From contig FN649751.1 of NCBI GenBank assembly GCA_000310025.1, positions 548,187-608,565 of the forward strand: a DNA stretch of 60,379 bases, read 5' to 3'. The stretch comes from Ectocarpus siliculosus. Its lineage: Eukaryota > Sar > Phaeophyceae > Ectocarpales > Ectocarpaceae. The notes beneath the pieces are model-generated. The model had not been told where the DNA came from. It saw nothing but the letters and a program-made list of their open reading frames with translations, and did not search any database. Positions 47,210 through 59,027 of this stretch are shown here, one piece after another. Made by a program: the position numbers and the translations under genes. Numbering within the stretch: position 1 is the stretch's first letter; each line of letters begins with the position of its first letter.

Positions 47210-50200
47210 CCTTAACTCTAACGATTGAAACCCATCGTCTTGCCTGTTGATTGTGCGGGGCCCCAGCGTAATTTCATCAGCCCCGTCCGTCACGGCGTCG
47301 AACACCGACAATTCGGGGTCGTCTAGACCCTCCCTGTTCTGGTCGACGTACATCACGTCCACGGTCTCGCCCACCACTAGCTTTCCCATGTCCGGGGTGT
47401 CCAGACCGGCGATCATGTTGAGCAACGTCGACTGTTTATTGTTGTTGTCGGGAACGGGTGCGAGCAGCCGCGACGAAGGAAAACGACGTTACACGAGAAA
47501 CATGCTAAAAAAGCACAAGCAAGGAGGCGTTTGCTTACTCTTGACACAGGCGATGCAACGCCCCCGAGGAAGAGGCTGGACTCATCTTCGCGCTCGAGGC
47601 TGGGCGTCGGCGCGAGGGGCTTGTCGCACATCGGTGGTGTTAGTGTTAGTGTTAGTGTTAGGGATGGCGACGGAAGGAAGGTCATGAAGGGTGTCAGGTG
47701 TCAGGAGGTGGGGCGCCCCAGAGTATACTATACCGCGGGGTGCTAGAAAAACCCGCGTGGTAAGGTACATAACCTAATCCCGTGAGACATGCGGCAGATT
47801 CTCAGGATATGGTTCATCTCAAAATCTTCGAATGGTGCCAGGTTACACAGACTGGCCAATCCCTCTTGGGACAATGCATGTATGCGGCCATAGGCAGCGA
47901 CCGGTACTATTTTACGTTACTGTGAATGCGTGACTTCACCTTCCCGACTCCGTTAGCACCGATGATCCCTACGACACCCCCCCTGGGAAGGCAGAAGTTA
48001 ACCCCATCGTAGAGAAGACGTTTTCCCTTCGCCTTGCCGAGGTCCTGTCCAAACAAACAAACAAGCCAAAAAACAAACAAAAACTAGAATAAACAGTAAA
48101 CGATTAAACAGAAAAACAAATAAATAAAGACTTAATACAGTCACAGAAAAGACAAAGAGCGACAGATAGATATAAGAGTGTGCACAGATGGAACCAACAT
48201 CGGCAGGAGCGGAAAAACATGCAATGAAATAGTTTCTCCGGTTCCCGACGAATGCTATTTGTGGCGGCACCAAGCGCGCCACTCGCTTGAGTGGGCAAGA
48301 TACGCAGCAATTCTTCTCAAAAGAGACACGCAGAAAACATTCACACAACATGAATCCAGAGTAACCCGTGCTCCGTACTAGTTGCCACTGATACTCCGCT
48401 TCCACATTACCGGAGGTTCCACAAGATAACAGCTCATCATGCCGGAGCAACAAAGTCAACCACATGCTGTGCGGAAGAACTTACTACTCATTTGGTTTCG
48501 ACCGTTTTGGCATCGTCTTTGTTCGTGGTAGAGGAATTAGGCCAGTCCAGGTTTTGAAAATCGGTCCTGGAGGGGGTCGTGTTGTATTCATGCGACAACA
48601 AGGTATTGGTACTGCATATCACCTATTGTATCAAAATACCTCCGCTTCGACGACGATGGTACCGAGAGGGTTGCCGGGGGGGATGAAGATGCTCTCTAAC
48701 GATGCTCTCGCGGCGGCGTCAGCAGCCTCGTCCGCCTGGCTGAGGCTGTCGTAGCGTGCTAGACGAGCCTTGGACTTGGCCTGTCGAGCCTTCGGGTTCG
48801 TCCTCACCCACTATTATTGTATGCATGGAAACAAGAGCCCGAGGTGGTGCAGGGGTCCCGTGGGAGGGTTTAAAACACGGGGGAGGGGGGGGTAGTGTTT
48901 GGGGGGGGTGTCAGGGTGTCAGATACACGCACGCTGGGCGATAATGACGAAGCCGTATGCATACAGTAGTTGTACGCGAAACGAAAACGTTGTCCTTTTA
49001 CGCCCCCCACTGCTGTTATCCCCAATATGAATGATACGGTAGGTACTCAACACAGCCATTTCGTGTGAGGGGTCAGCGCGTAGACTGCTGCCTCGAGTCC
49101 ACGCGGATAGTGCAGTCTTCGGGGGTGGGGGTACCCTACGCATTCGTATGCTGGTGGCTTCGGGACGGCGGAAGCGGCTACTACAGAGGGAGCTCGAGCT
49201 GCGACGAACAAAACGAGCAATGACATCGTCCATCAAGCAGAACAACTTTACAAGTTGCCAAGTGGTTGGTACCTAGAGCTGGGATCAGCGCAATCGCACA
49301 TACGGGTCTTGACTTTTACCGCTCTCTCTCTCTCTCTCTCTCTCTCTCTTGAAGAAAGAAGCTCCCTTCTTCTCATACGGTTCAAATGAAGACATAACCT
49401 CACACACGATGCGTCTACACGCACACGAGTCCAAAACAGGCTTCCTGTCCAAAATGCACCTCAGCACCCCCCCCCCCCCAGCCCAAACAAGTCTCACTCA
49501 CCTCTAGCTCCTTCTTGATAGACGCCTTCCTCTTATTATCGATCTTGGCGTCCAGCTCAAGCCTGGCCATTTTCTTCTCCAGGAATCCGCTGTAGTTGCC
49601 CTTGAAAGGGAAGCCCTCCCCACGGTCCAGCTCGAGGATGTACTCGGCCACGTTGTCCAAGAAGTACCTTCGCGCGGAGGAGGAATAGAAGCCGATTCGG
49701 TGGGTTCGTAGCAGACATCGAAACCACTTCGACCACTCAAGCAAGATAGACATACCGTAGAATCGTGCGATGGCTTCGTTCAGAGCGACAGAAGCAGTTT
49801 TCGACGATCCCCATCGGAGAAATACAAGTAGCTTCGGCAAGTTCCTCGACACGCTTCGCTGTGTTCGATACACATGAAACTTGGCGATACACGTGAGGAT
49901 GAGGGGAGGCTTCCACCACGAGTCGTCTTGACCAAGCTCTGGCATACTGGGACGCCGTCTGGTGCGCAGATGAGTTATGCTTCGCAACAATCTGGATCAT
50001 AGGATGGAACGTGACGTCCGGGACGACAGCGCTATCACGCTAGCACACATACAATTAATCTGTACCTGTCGTGCGTGATTGCCACCACGGTGCCTCCGAA
50101 CGACTTCAAGAAGTCCTCCATCCACGCCACACTCTCTGCATCCAGGTGGTTAGTAGGCTCGTCCAGCAACAGCAGGTCGGGACGCCTCAGCAGCAGCTTG

Positions 50201-50430
50201 CACAGAGCCACACGCCTCCTCTCTCCTCCTGATCAACCAACCAACCAACTATTGTAATAAATTGACATGTCAACCATTTGGCTTGTAAAAATTAATCAGT
50301 CGGTGTATCCTTCCCGTAAAGCAAGCTCGCAAAGAACGCATCTCTCTTGACCAGTTGGCAAAGCCCGATCGCTCCACAATCTTGAGAGGTACCAATGCCA
50401 GAAAGGATGGTAGTAGTGAAAATATCTCGT

Positions 50431-50482
<52 letters not shown>

Positions 50483-50484
50483 GA

Positions 50485-50534
<50 letters not shown>

Positions 50535-53500
50535 CCTTCGACATGTCGGTCGGGCTTCGGGCCTCTTGTGTCATGGTTATGGAGAAATCGATCTTTCAAA
50601 GTCGCTCAAAGGGTAAGGTTCAGGTTTACGTACTTATCGTGACGACGAGTCCCACCCTACCGAAGCTCCAACACCGGAATCACACCACACATCACCTGAC
50701 AGGTTGTCCACGAGGGCGTCTCCATCGGGGCACCTCAAGGCGTCCATCGCTCTCTCCAGCACGCGGTCCAGCTCCCAGCCGTTCGCCGCCTCGATGGCGT
50801 TCTGAAGACGGTCCATCTCCTTCGAAAGCTTGTCCATGTCAGCCCCCTCGCTCGACATTTCAGCGGACACCTTCTCTCGAAGAATACGTCATGCGGGCAA
50901 ACAACGGCGGGGGGGGGCGACGGAGGGTATTGCATTGGGAACACAGGGTACGCGAGGATCATCTTCAAGGGGAGACATAAACAAAAAGGTAAGGGTACAG
51001 AAAATAGGAAGCGCGTGTACCGTTCCGCTACGTGTCCGGACTCTAGAGAATGTTGGAGGTACGTTTTGCTGATGCCGGCCGAGTTATCGATCCAGCAAAA
51101 CGATGATGAGAAAATTCTGAGAGGCTTCTTTCGAAGGGTCTGATGACGACACGTTCCATGATTTCACCATGTATGCATACTCCGTGTCATGCATACCCCA
51201 TGTATGCACTACTATCACTCATCAAGCACACCATTCCTGGCAGCAGACCCGTGTTGAGCGATAAGGTATTCCGCGTCACCCGGGGCTACCCCCAAGAGCA
51301 CATTAGTTTTCATCCCGGCGGTCGTTCGCGCGTCGTGCACCCTCAAACCTGAAATGAAATGAGACTTACGCCATGCCTCATTGTCATTGCTCTGAAGAGA
51401 CGCATGGACCGTGTCAACATCATCTACCTACCCCCGTGTTCCACATATATGTATCTGCCTGTACAGCCGTTGGTATGTCTCATCTAGCCTGCCACATATC
51501 CGTCACAAACTGCGGCATTCCAAGCGTCCTCGACGGCTGAGGTCACACTTGCACCTACAATACATACCTGTTCGTACTCCTTCAGCAGGGTGCGGGTGGG
51601 CACGACGGCGGCCTCGATGTTCGACGACACCGTGTCCCCGTCATCCAGCTTAGGCTCCTGCTCCAGGTAGCCCACCTTCGCCCAGTCCGAAAGGCGAGAT
51701 TCCCCCTGAAACTCCGTGTCCACCCCGGCCATGATCTGAGTTAGGGTCAAGGTGGCGACGGGGAAGGCAACGCCAAGGTCAAGGTCAAGGTCAAGGCCAA
51801 GGTTGTCGATAGAGGTCATGGCTCTCGCGGCAGCGCGGATGTGGCGAACAAGCGAGTTTGTCTCGTCTCGTGGCAAGCAGCCGGCGTCAGACTAAAGAGA
51901 AAAGGAGAAACGACCACGAAACCGAACAATAAACAGAGGGGTTCCGCAGATCCGTCTTGTGTTAACCAACCCGTGTGTCTGGAAAATAGTCTGATGCATG
52001 GGTGGTCCGCAGACAATTTTGATAATTTTGAAACCAGGCCAAGGGCGTGGACAAAAAAAGGCTGACCGGGTGTGTTTCATTTACATGTGGGCGATGCGTC
52101 GTGAGGCCGCCTCGCGATCATCGGGAACAATCGCGATGGATAACTTGAAAGCAAACGAGGGTTGGCTGGCGTCTTGGCGCGATGCGCGTAGACGGGCAGA
52201 AAGCGAAACGAGAAACGGAAGCCAAGCCGGGTAAGCTTCAGTCTCCGCATGCACAAGAAGCTGAACATGTTTGATCTCCACACATGCACGCAACTTGGCC
52301 AGCACAGGTGGCATTTCTACTGATTCAAGCAACAGATCAGCTGCTAGGCTCTTTAGGCTAGCCCTGACGACACTCGCCATTCCAACGGAACACAGGAACA
52401 AGGAGGATCAAGAATCCAAGGTGGAAGAGATTTCGTATGCACACTGTACCACACGGATAGTGAAGTGCTCAATGGCGGAGGACGACAAGCACGGCTATCG
52501 CTGCTATCGCTGCTATCGCAGCTGTGGTTACTGACACAACGTATTGTCCAAGAAGCAAGACATGACCGAGCACCATGCGATGGTGCGAAGTGCCCGCCGA
52601 CACAAGCAATTGATTGTATTGATGGACCGAAAAAAAAGCCATCGAAGTGTGAGCCCTCCAAAGGACGAACAAGAAATAAGACAAGAGTTTTTATTGGCAC
52701 TCCCTCATCCCAGCAATCCGCACCACCTTGCCGCAGTCTCTGCCTTCACATCAATGACATCACTGCACAACGGGGTATTACCTCCAACGCGCAGCCTTTT
52801 GGCGATTGTTAGGCATACCACCCTGTTCGAAAAACACAAGGAAGGGTCATTCGGATGCAAATATGATCATCCTGGCGCGTGTCCCTGTAGGGAATATCAA
52901 AAAGAGCGGTGTGGGCGCCACATCCTTAGAACAGGGCACCTTCATCAGGGTAGACTTTCCGGAGCCGTTGGAGCCCAGCACTCCGATCTTCGCCCCTGGG
53001 TAGAAGGAAAGGCTCACGTCCTTGAGCACCGGACGGATGCTGGTCCCCTTGCCGAAAGACTTGGATAGTCGGTTCATTTGGTACACGAAGTCCTGGGCAT
53101 TCGCGGTTGGCGGGAGGCGGCATCGGGAGCACAGCCAGGCAAACGCGGCTTTTAGTTTGGGTTGTGCGACACAAGTACAATACAATAGCAGTGGCTGTTT
53201 TGTCTTGTGTGCGTGAGGCGTGAGTAGGCTTGTCCTTTCGTATCGTGGTATGCATAGGTACTATAATAGTGCTTGCCGTGCTGGGGGTAGAGGAGGGAAG
53301 GGGGGAGAGGGTTCCAGGAGGCCTACAGTAGGCGCAACAACCATTGCGGTTCTTGTTTCTGTGCTTGCGTGTGCCGGCCATGGTCATGATGGGGCTACGT
53401 GTCGTAAGTGCGCAGCCAAAACAAAGGACCGGATGAAAAGCAGCACAAACGATGATGTACGAGAGAGAACGTACGCTGTGTCTGGCACACATTACGGCAG

Positions 53501-54048
53501 ACAATACCTCGTCTACACATACTTGGGAACACTCCAACCCTGATTGATCAAACATATCAACACTCTCAATCCATGAGCGCGGCACGCCGTAAGCAACACA
53601 GCACGCAACAGACACAGCATTTTCGTCCCTACCGCCTCCTTGGCAAAACGCAAAAAAAAAAAAAAACACACACACTAACCTTCCGGGATGTATCGACGGT
53701 CGGCGAAGGAGGGCCGCCATCACCCCTCCCCCCTCCCCTCCCCGCGCCCTTGCCGCCGCCCCCCCTACCCCCGGCACTCTTCTTCCCCCCGCCTCCCTTC
53801 TTCTTCTTGCCCTTGCCCCCCCCCTTCTTGAACGCCGAGTACATGCTCATTCCACGGCCCCCCCCGCCACTGCTTCCGACGTCGACCGTGTGTGGCAGCG
53901 TGCCCCCCGGGTTGAACGATGACGCGGCCGAGGGGATGGGCCTGAGGCCGAGCCCGAAGGCATCAGCCCGTCTTGCGGAGAGGCATGCGTAGGCGAGGGC
54001 AAGGCAGGCGGACGCTGCCCCCGTGCCCTTGCCGAGAACGAACTGCAT
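45138..54048 (-). CDS. ettA: ABC-F ATPase, EttA type, predicted plastid-targeted
   Basis: Twelve exons agree in phase: 54048-53680, 53092-52940, 51735-51568, 50870-50696, 50228-50066, 49667-49502, 48810-48640, 48044-47940, 47431-47244, 47036-46925, 46040-45864, 45242-45138 (683 aa). ABC-F proteins have two ATPase domains and no membrane part; EttA binds the ribosomal E site and gates early translation by ATP level. Both sites look complete: Walker [10 protein letters not shown] (163-171) and GANGVGKST (484-492), signatures LSGGERRR (287) and LSGGERNR (574), Walker B LLLLDEP (307 and 594), switch His in THDR and [14 protein letters not shown] and the short C-terminal tail match bacterial EttA. 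The N-terminus has a hydrophobic signal segment ending ADAFG, the heterokont plastid motif, then a Gly/Lys-rich linker to residue 123. Introns 9 and 10 use GC donors (AG/GCAAGA and AG/GCGAGC). The start ATG at 54046-54048 is chosen for the signal sequence. Confidence 0.92.
47138..47210 (+). repeat. (AAC)n microsatellite inside intron 9 of the ABC-F gene
   Basis: About 24 uninterrupted units fill a third of a 207-base intron that also uses a GC donor. Confidence 0.95.
50431..50530 (+). repeat. (GA)n microsatellite in intron 4 of the ABC-F gene
   Basis: Two long GA runs separated by a few bases. The ORFs reading Arg-Glu or Ser-Leu repeats here are artefacts of the repeat. Confidence 0.95.
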
Positions 54049-55244
54049 CTGTCTCCTGTATCCCCTCCCGGCGTGGGGTAACACAGCAGTAGTGCTTTGC
54101 GGTACTGCTGTAGATCCCGCCTGTGTAGCAAGGGCAGCTTGCAATGCAATGCAGTGCAATGCCAGGCTCTATTCTATTCCTTTTAGTCTCTGCCTTTCGG
54201 AGTGCGGCGGGTTTGGTTGTTTTTTAACAGGGAGGCGGTGGTGAGGTGAAACGGATGGTTAGTCTAAAGTAGAAGGTACATACAGCAGTATACCGCATAC
54301 GGCCGACTAGCGTGCAAGTACACGCCAAAGTAGACACACAGCTGGAGCATCAGACACAGCCAGCGAATTGGACGTGCTTGCGAGTTGAACAAGACCGACC
54401 ACACGCGCGGCGGAGCAAACCATCCAGTAAGACAATAAAAGATGGCCATCGCGTGGCATGAACATGACAACATCAACAACCAACCTCAATTTGGTTGGGT
54501 TATGTGTGTTTGTGTACCTTCACGACAGAGATGCCATGGATTTCGAAAGGGGCTGGTGGCCTATGGCCCGCATATACACGCGTGCACAGTGCTGGTGCTG
54601 TGCTGCTGCAGCACGGCTTGACAGGATGCATGCATACAGCAGTACCGCTAAAAATGCTTACGAGTCGCTCAGGAACAGCCGTTCAACGGCAACCGCAACT
54701 TGTCTCAGGATTCGTTCGCAGCTGAGCACGCCAGCAACAACGGCAGGCGATGCCACTTCACCATCATTCTCGAGCAACATGTTGTTCTCTGCTGCTGCGT
54801 AGCCTACCGCTAGCTTGCTAGTGCTGCAGTGCATGCTGGCTGTCTGGGGTGGTACATACGGGTCACAAGCATGCACCATGCGTTAAGCATGATCCCCGTT
54901 AACCGTACACATTACGCCTCGTTCACGTCTAGTTTTCAGGAAAAAAAGGCAGCACTCTTGCCCAACACCCCTGTGTACCGACCTTGAACACAAACGACCT
55001 TCCCGCTCACCTTAGCAACACAGAGGACGGGCGGGCTGCGGACTGCTGCCCTGCTGTCCGGCTGTGGCGCTGTGGCTGCTGTCGAGGGAGTGCCACGACA
55101 TCGGGGAGGCGTTATTCAAACGGGCGGAAAAATCATGAGGGGCAGTCAGCAGTCAGCAGGCTTGCAGCAGGTTGCAGCAGGCAGAGGGCTTGGCGTCGTT
55201 ACTGAGAGACACTGAGAGAGGCTGTGTGTGACAGCAGCGACACC
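54049..55244. promoter_or_regulatory. Divergent interval upstream of the ABC-F gene
   Basis: About 1.2 kb between the ABC-F start and a possible plus-strand first exon. It carries three copies of the decamer TACTGCTGTA or its complement (54103, 54281, 54635) and no other recognisable element. Confidence 0.4.
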
Positions 55245-55538
55245 ATGCGTGTCATCGTGGGCGCGTTCGCACTTCTGGTTTGTCCGGCTAGATGTCTGCT
55301 GCGCGTGGCTTTGACACCCGCCCCGGTTATGACATCACACCCTGCGCCAGCAGCTCGGGCTGTGGACGCAATCCCCGGTGGGGCGACATTCATGTCGGGA
55401 GGGCACCGCCGTAGCAGCAGGAGGAGGGCACTCATAGCCAAGGTCCACCGCGTGGCGAGGGGTGGAGGGGGGCAGGAAGGGAAGGGGATCCTGGCGCATG
55501 CTGCATCCCTCCCCCTCGTTCAGGCCCTTCCTCCGCAG
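55245..55538 (+). CDS. Possible first exon of a secretory or organelle-targeted protein (partial)
   Basis: The ATG at 55245 opens a 98-codon frame. It begins with a signal-peptide-like segment (MRVIVGAFALLVCPARCLL) and ends at a good donor (CCGCAG/GTATGT) in phase 0. The later part is Arg- and Gly-rich and shows no family similarity. No second exon could be identified; the DNA downstream is repeats, so the gene may continue past the window or be broken. Confidence 0.4.
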
Positions 55539-55649
55539 GTATGTACCTCTTGTATTTTATAACACACTACATGACCGAGGGTTTCTCCCCGATATTTTGG
55601 TCGTTGACCCAGTAGAGAACTACATATATGTACATCTACATGTATATGT

Positions 55650-56110
55650 ACATGTATGCTATTAGGGTAGGTTTACGAAGAAATCAGATCACGAAATCAC
55701 ATTCAGATTTGGTTACAATATAAGACCGGAAGATCCGAAGAACTCTCTTGTTGATTGGCTGAAAAGTAATGGAACCCGTCGAATCTATAGGACTTAAAAC
55801 AGGACGACCCAAAACCAAATCGCGATTTGATTAGGGTTGTTTGCATGCATGCGAGAAACGGAGAAAAACGAAGCCAGCCCTGAAAAGATCCCGGAGAGAG
55901 ATGAAATTCTAGACATGCATGTTCGGCGCGTACATGCGAGATCCCAGAGAAACGAACGCGTGTATTTTGAAACATTTAAGGAACAATTAATACACACACA
56001 GAAAGACTACCCATTCGAGATATACCCACAGTCGAACGGGATGTGGTGGAGTCTTTTCAGTGAGTGGAGGAAAACCGGCGGGGTACTGGACTTATTTCGA
56101 GTATTTTAAA
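55650..56110 (+). pseudogene. A/T-rich coding relic of unknown origin
   Basis: Lower GC than its surroundings. Two broken open stretches read like protein: one near 55696-55797 (FRFGYNIRPEDPKNSLVDW) and one near 55950-56109 (KDYPFEIYPQSNGMWW, then WRKTGGVLDLF). They are in different frames or separated by stops. Part of it recurs at 41856-41930. It could be a transposon or viral gene fragment; I cannot name the family. Confidence 0.35.
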
Positions 56111-56205
56111 GTCTATACACTGATGATTTATACCAGTGATGCCAGCTGGTGCTAAGTACAAAAGCACCTGTATAGGTAACTTACATTTTACAATACATCA
56201 TGTGA

Positions 56206-56856
56206 AAGTCCGGCACGTCAGAGAGCAGACTACTGGCTGCGCGAAAGAGAGAGAGACTGGCCTAAAGCCCTGTGAGAGGCGCAGTTAAACGATGAGATGT
56301 ATTTGTTGTGGTGGATGGGGAGCAGAGGAAAGCGCCTAAAAACGCTCTTTCCTCGAGCGAGCGAGAAATAGCGGGAAAACGGAATGGACCTTTAAAAAAA
56401 AATGAAGGCGGGAAATATGAATCTGCATGTTAAAAAAACTCTACGTACTGCTGCGGTGTGGGACATGTGAGAGGGACTGCTGTTGTTGTGTAAGAGGGGA
56501 GAGATACTGGCGGCACGAAGTAATGTGACGTGTGTGAAAGGGAGAAAGGTTCCGTGCGACCGAGCCGGACGTGATGAACGAGCCAGACGCAATGATGAGA
56601 CATGAGAGAGAAACGCTGAACGCAAGAAAACAACAGCGAGGAACAGATGGAAACGAGGAAATAAATGGAGCGCTGTGAGAGAGACCGAGAAGACCCGAAA
56701 TGGAGCCCTCTCAGTGTAGATAGATCCTGACAGACGGAGAGGGAAGCGACAGGGGGTCAGACCGTTTGCTTAGAAGACCCTCTGCATGGAGATATTGGAT
56801 GGACCCAAAGTGCAAAGAAACAACCACATGACAACAGAGTTTACAGGAAGCCACGC
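56206..56856 (+). repeat. Large direct repeat, copy 1
   Basis: Shares ordered blocks with 59438-60142: a GTGGATGGGGAGCAGAGGAAA block, a block starting GTGACGTGTGTGAAAGGG and running through the GCCGGACGTGATGAACGAGC segment, and GGAGATATTGGATGGACCCA. The copies differ by several indels. Confidence 0.8.
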
Positions 56857-56866
56857 ATGTGTTGAC

Positions 56867-57010
56867 ATATTTCAAACTCGAGATTCCTGGATTATTTGAC
56901 TGGATTGTCGGGATTCCCGGGAATTTGAGTTTGAAATACCGCGCGGAGATTCCCGAACCATGGGTCGGGAATTTCCGGCTGGATCTGTTCCCGAATAAAT
57001 ATTCAACCCG
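56867..57010 (+). repeat. Palindrome-containing repeat, copy 1
   Basis: Contains TCCCGAACCATGGGTCGGGA, a near-palindrome, next to GAGTTTGAAATA and GAATAAATATTC. A diverged copy is at 57690-57806. Confidence 0.6.
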
Positions 57011-57689
57011 CACCCCCAGAGCTTTGACACCGCGCACGCGCAAGTATAATATGTTGGTATGCATAGCTTCATGAATCTCTCATCCAGTTATGCATCGATC
57101 TTCTTCTGCTGTCGTCGCTCAAGAATCGGCTGTGGTGTGTTTTTTCTTCCAAAGGCCCTTCTCCGGTTGGTGACATAAGTATGCATACATCATAACCATC
57201 GACCGTGAGAGTGCCCTCCTTCTGAAAGGTGCATGGTTAAATCACTGGGGGATGAGTAGCTAGGGTGTGCGTGTCTGGTGTGTGTGCTTTGTGTTGGCAG
57301 CGAGCCGTAGCTGTCTGTTGATGTGTTCACCATCCTGTTCATCATGCATGCATGCGATATTTCAGCCAGCTGCCCAGCCGGAGAGAGAGGGAAAATAGCA
57401 TCTCGCTGCGTGGTGTCGCTCTGCCTCTCTCTTGAAACACATCCCAACCACATACGAAGTCTCAACACAGGCGTGCGTATTCTTTCAACATAGTTCGCTG
57501 ACAGCAGCGTAGCAGTGATGAAAGTCTCCCGTCTCTCCACGTTGGCCTCTCTCTCCAACGTACTGCTGTATACTGCTGCAGCGTAGTACATATGCGTGGC
57601 AGCAAGGTGTGCGCACACTGGACGGAGTTGCGGATTACATGTCATCTTTTGAAATATTAACCTTGGAACAGCCATACATCAAGGCCTCC

Positions 57690-57806
57690 CCGTTCAAAGA
57701 TATGAGTTTGAAATAGAAATTGGATTTCCACGGAGATTCCTGAACCATGGTTCGGGACAAAAATAGCCAAATAAATATCAAGGAACCGGGAACGCGAGTT
57801 TGAAAT
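57690..57806 (+). repeat. Palindrome-containing repeat, copy 2
   Basis: Shares GAGATTCCTGAACCATGG, TTCGGGA and AAATAAATATC with copy 1. It is cut at its GAGTTTGAAATA word by the TIR transposon that follows. Confidence 0.6.
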
Positions 57807-57807
57807 A

Positions 57808-59027
57808 CAGTAGGGGGCCAGATATAAGGCGGTGTAGTGCGTGGTGAAGGAAACCGCCTTATATCGGGCAGCCGCATTATACGTGTATGAGGCGGTAACC
57901 GCCTTATACACGGTCTGAGATTGGCCCAATAGGGCGGTGACCGCCTTATTTAAGACAAATGAAGAAAGGAGGTTTCAGCGTATTGGGCATCACCTCACGG
58001 CGCGTCGCTGAGTGGAAGAAATGGTCACGCGTCATGCATTCACGCGTGTAGAACGAGCAAGATTGCTTGCAATTGTTTGAGTGCTGTTTGCAGCGGTATG
58101 TATGTACGTGTACATCTGATGCCGTACGACCCCGCTGGGAGTGTACAGCAGAATGTACATCTGCATCCAACAATACCGCCGCACAAGGCTCTGGTAGAGT
58201 AGACGAATAACGTGTCCAAACCAATACTTCTCTTCGGTACTGATGCGAGGGACACCGAATATTTTTCCTTCGTGAAGAACAAAACTTAAGCTAGCCAACA
58301 TGGACGCACGCAATAGTTGGAAAGCAATCGTGGCACCGAAAAACATTTGTATTCGCTGCGTCGATGACGCTTGGCCGGGTTAAGCACTACTTGCCCCGGC
58401 GCTTGTACCTCTGAAAATGCGACCACTCTTTGCAGCACACCCTGCTCTATGAAAGACAACAGCTGAGATAATCCGTCTATCCGCCTACAAGAACTCTCTC
58501 ATGTCCGACTGCCGCACGGGTTTAGACGCGTGAGCTTTGATCATCGCCATTTTGGCCTTCTGAAGGCGGAAAACGGCTTCGCGATTGCCGGACTCCCCCG
58601 CGGCCCTTTCCAGAGAACCGAAGTGTTGGGAGAGTTGGCTCAGCGCATGCTCCGGGCCGACGAAGGGCGTGTGTGCAAAGAGTAAGAGTGATGTGTCCGC
58701 GCTCGTTCGCATCGAATTCCTCCGCGTAAAAAATACGGTTTCGTGCGGCCGAACACAAAAAAAGTGTGTGCGCGCCTACAGTAGGGTTGTATTCCGTTAA
58801 GCCAGGGCGTTGTGTTGACCACTCCTTCAGGTGTCTTGGGCCACAAAGGTACAGGTGTTTCAGAGAGGGCGTAGTGATGCGAAGATGATCACCGCCTTAT
58901 ATCGGATTTTACTTGGGTAGTTACCGCCTTATACAGGGAGATTGCCTATATAAGGCGGTGCCGCCTTATATCGGGTCTGAGTTGTGTGCGCCAATTTCAG
59001 CCGCCTTATATCAGAGGCCCCCTACTG
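57808..59027. mobile_element. pogo-like TIR DNA transposon (1.22 kb)
   Basis: The left end starts CAGTAGGGGGCC, then GATATAAGGCGG; the right end, complemented, starts CAGTAGGGGGCC, then TGATATAAGGCGG. A TA dinucleotide flanks both ends (57806-57807 and 59028-59029). CAGTAG ends, TA target duplication and repeated subterminal TATAAGGCGG boxes (57840-57950 and 58885-59020) match the pogo/Fot1 branch of Tc1/mariner elements. Only a short coding remnant is left inside, so it is non-autonomous. Confidence 0.78.
58485..58712 (-). pseudogene. C-terminal coding remnant inside the pogo-like element
   Basis: The minus-strand frame reads LSQHFGSLERAAGESGNREA, then VFRLQKAKMAMIKAH, and ends QSDMREFL before a stop. 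The end has the form Q-x-x-M-x-x-F-L, close to a PCNA-interacting (PIP) box. Drosophila pogo transposase is known to bind PCNA through a C-terminal box, so this may be the tail of a degraded transposase. No DDE catalytic core is visible. A captured host exon is the alternative. Confidence 0.4.

Noticed and set aside
47638-47664. GTTAGT repeats resembling telomere sequence
   Set aside because: Only four units, with TTAGTG rather than TTAGGG, inside an intron. Ordinary simple repeat.
50296-50574. Ser-Leu and Arg-Glu repeat ORFs
   Set aside because: Artefacts of the (GA)n microsatellite in an ABC-F intron.
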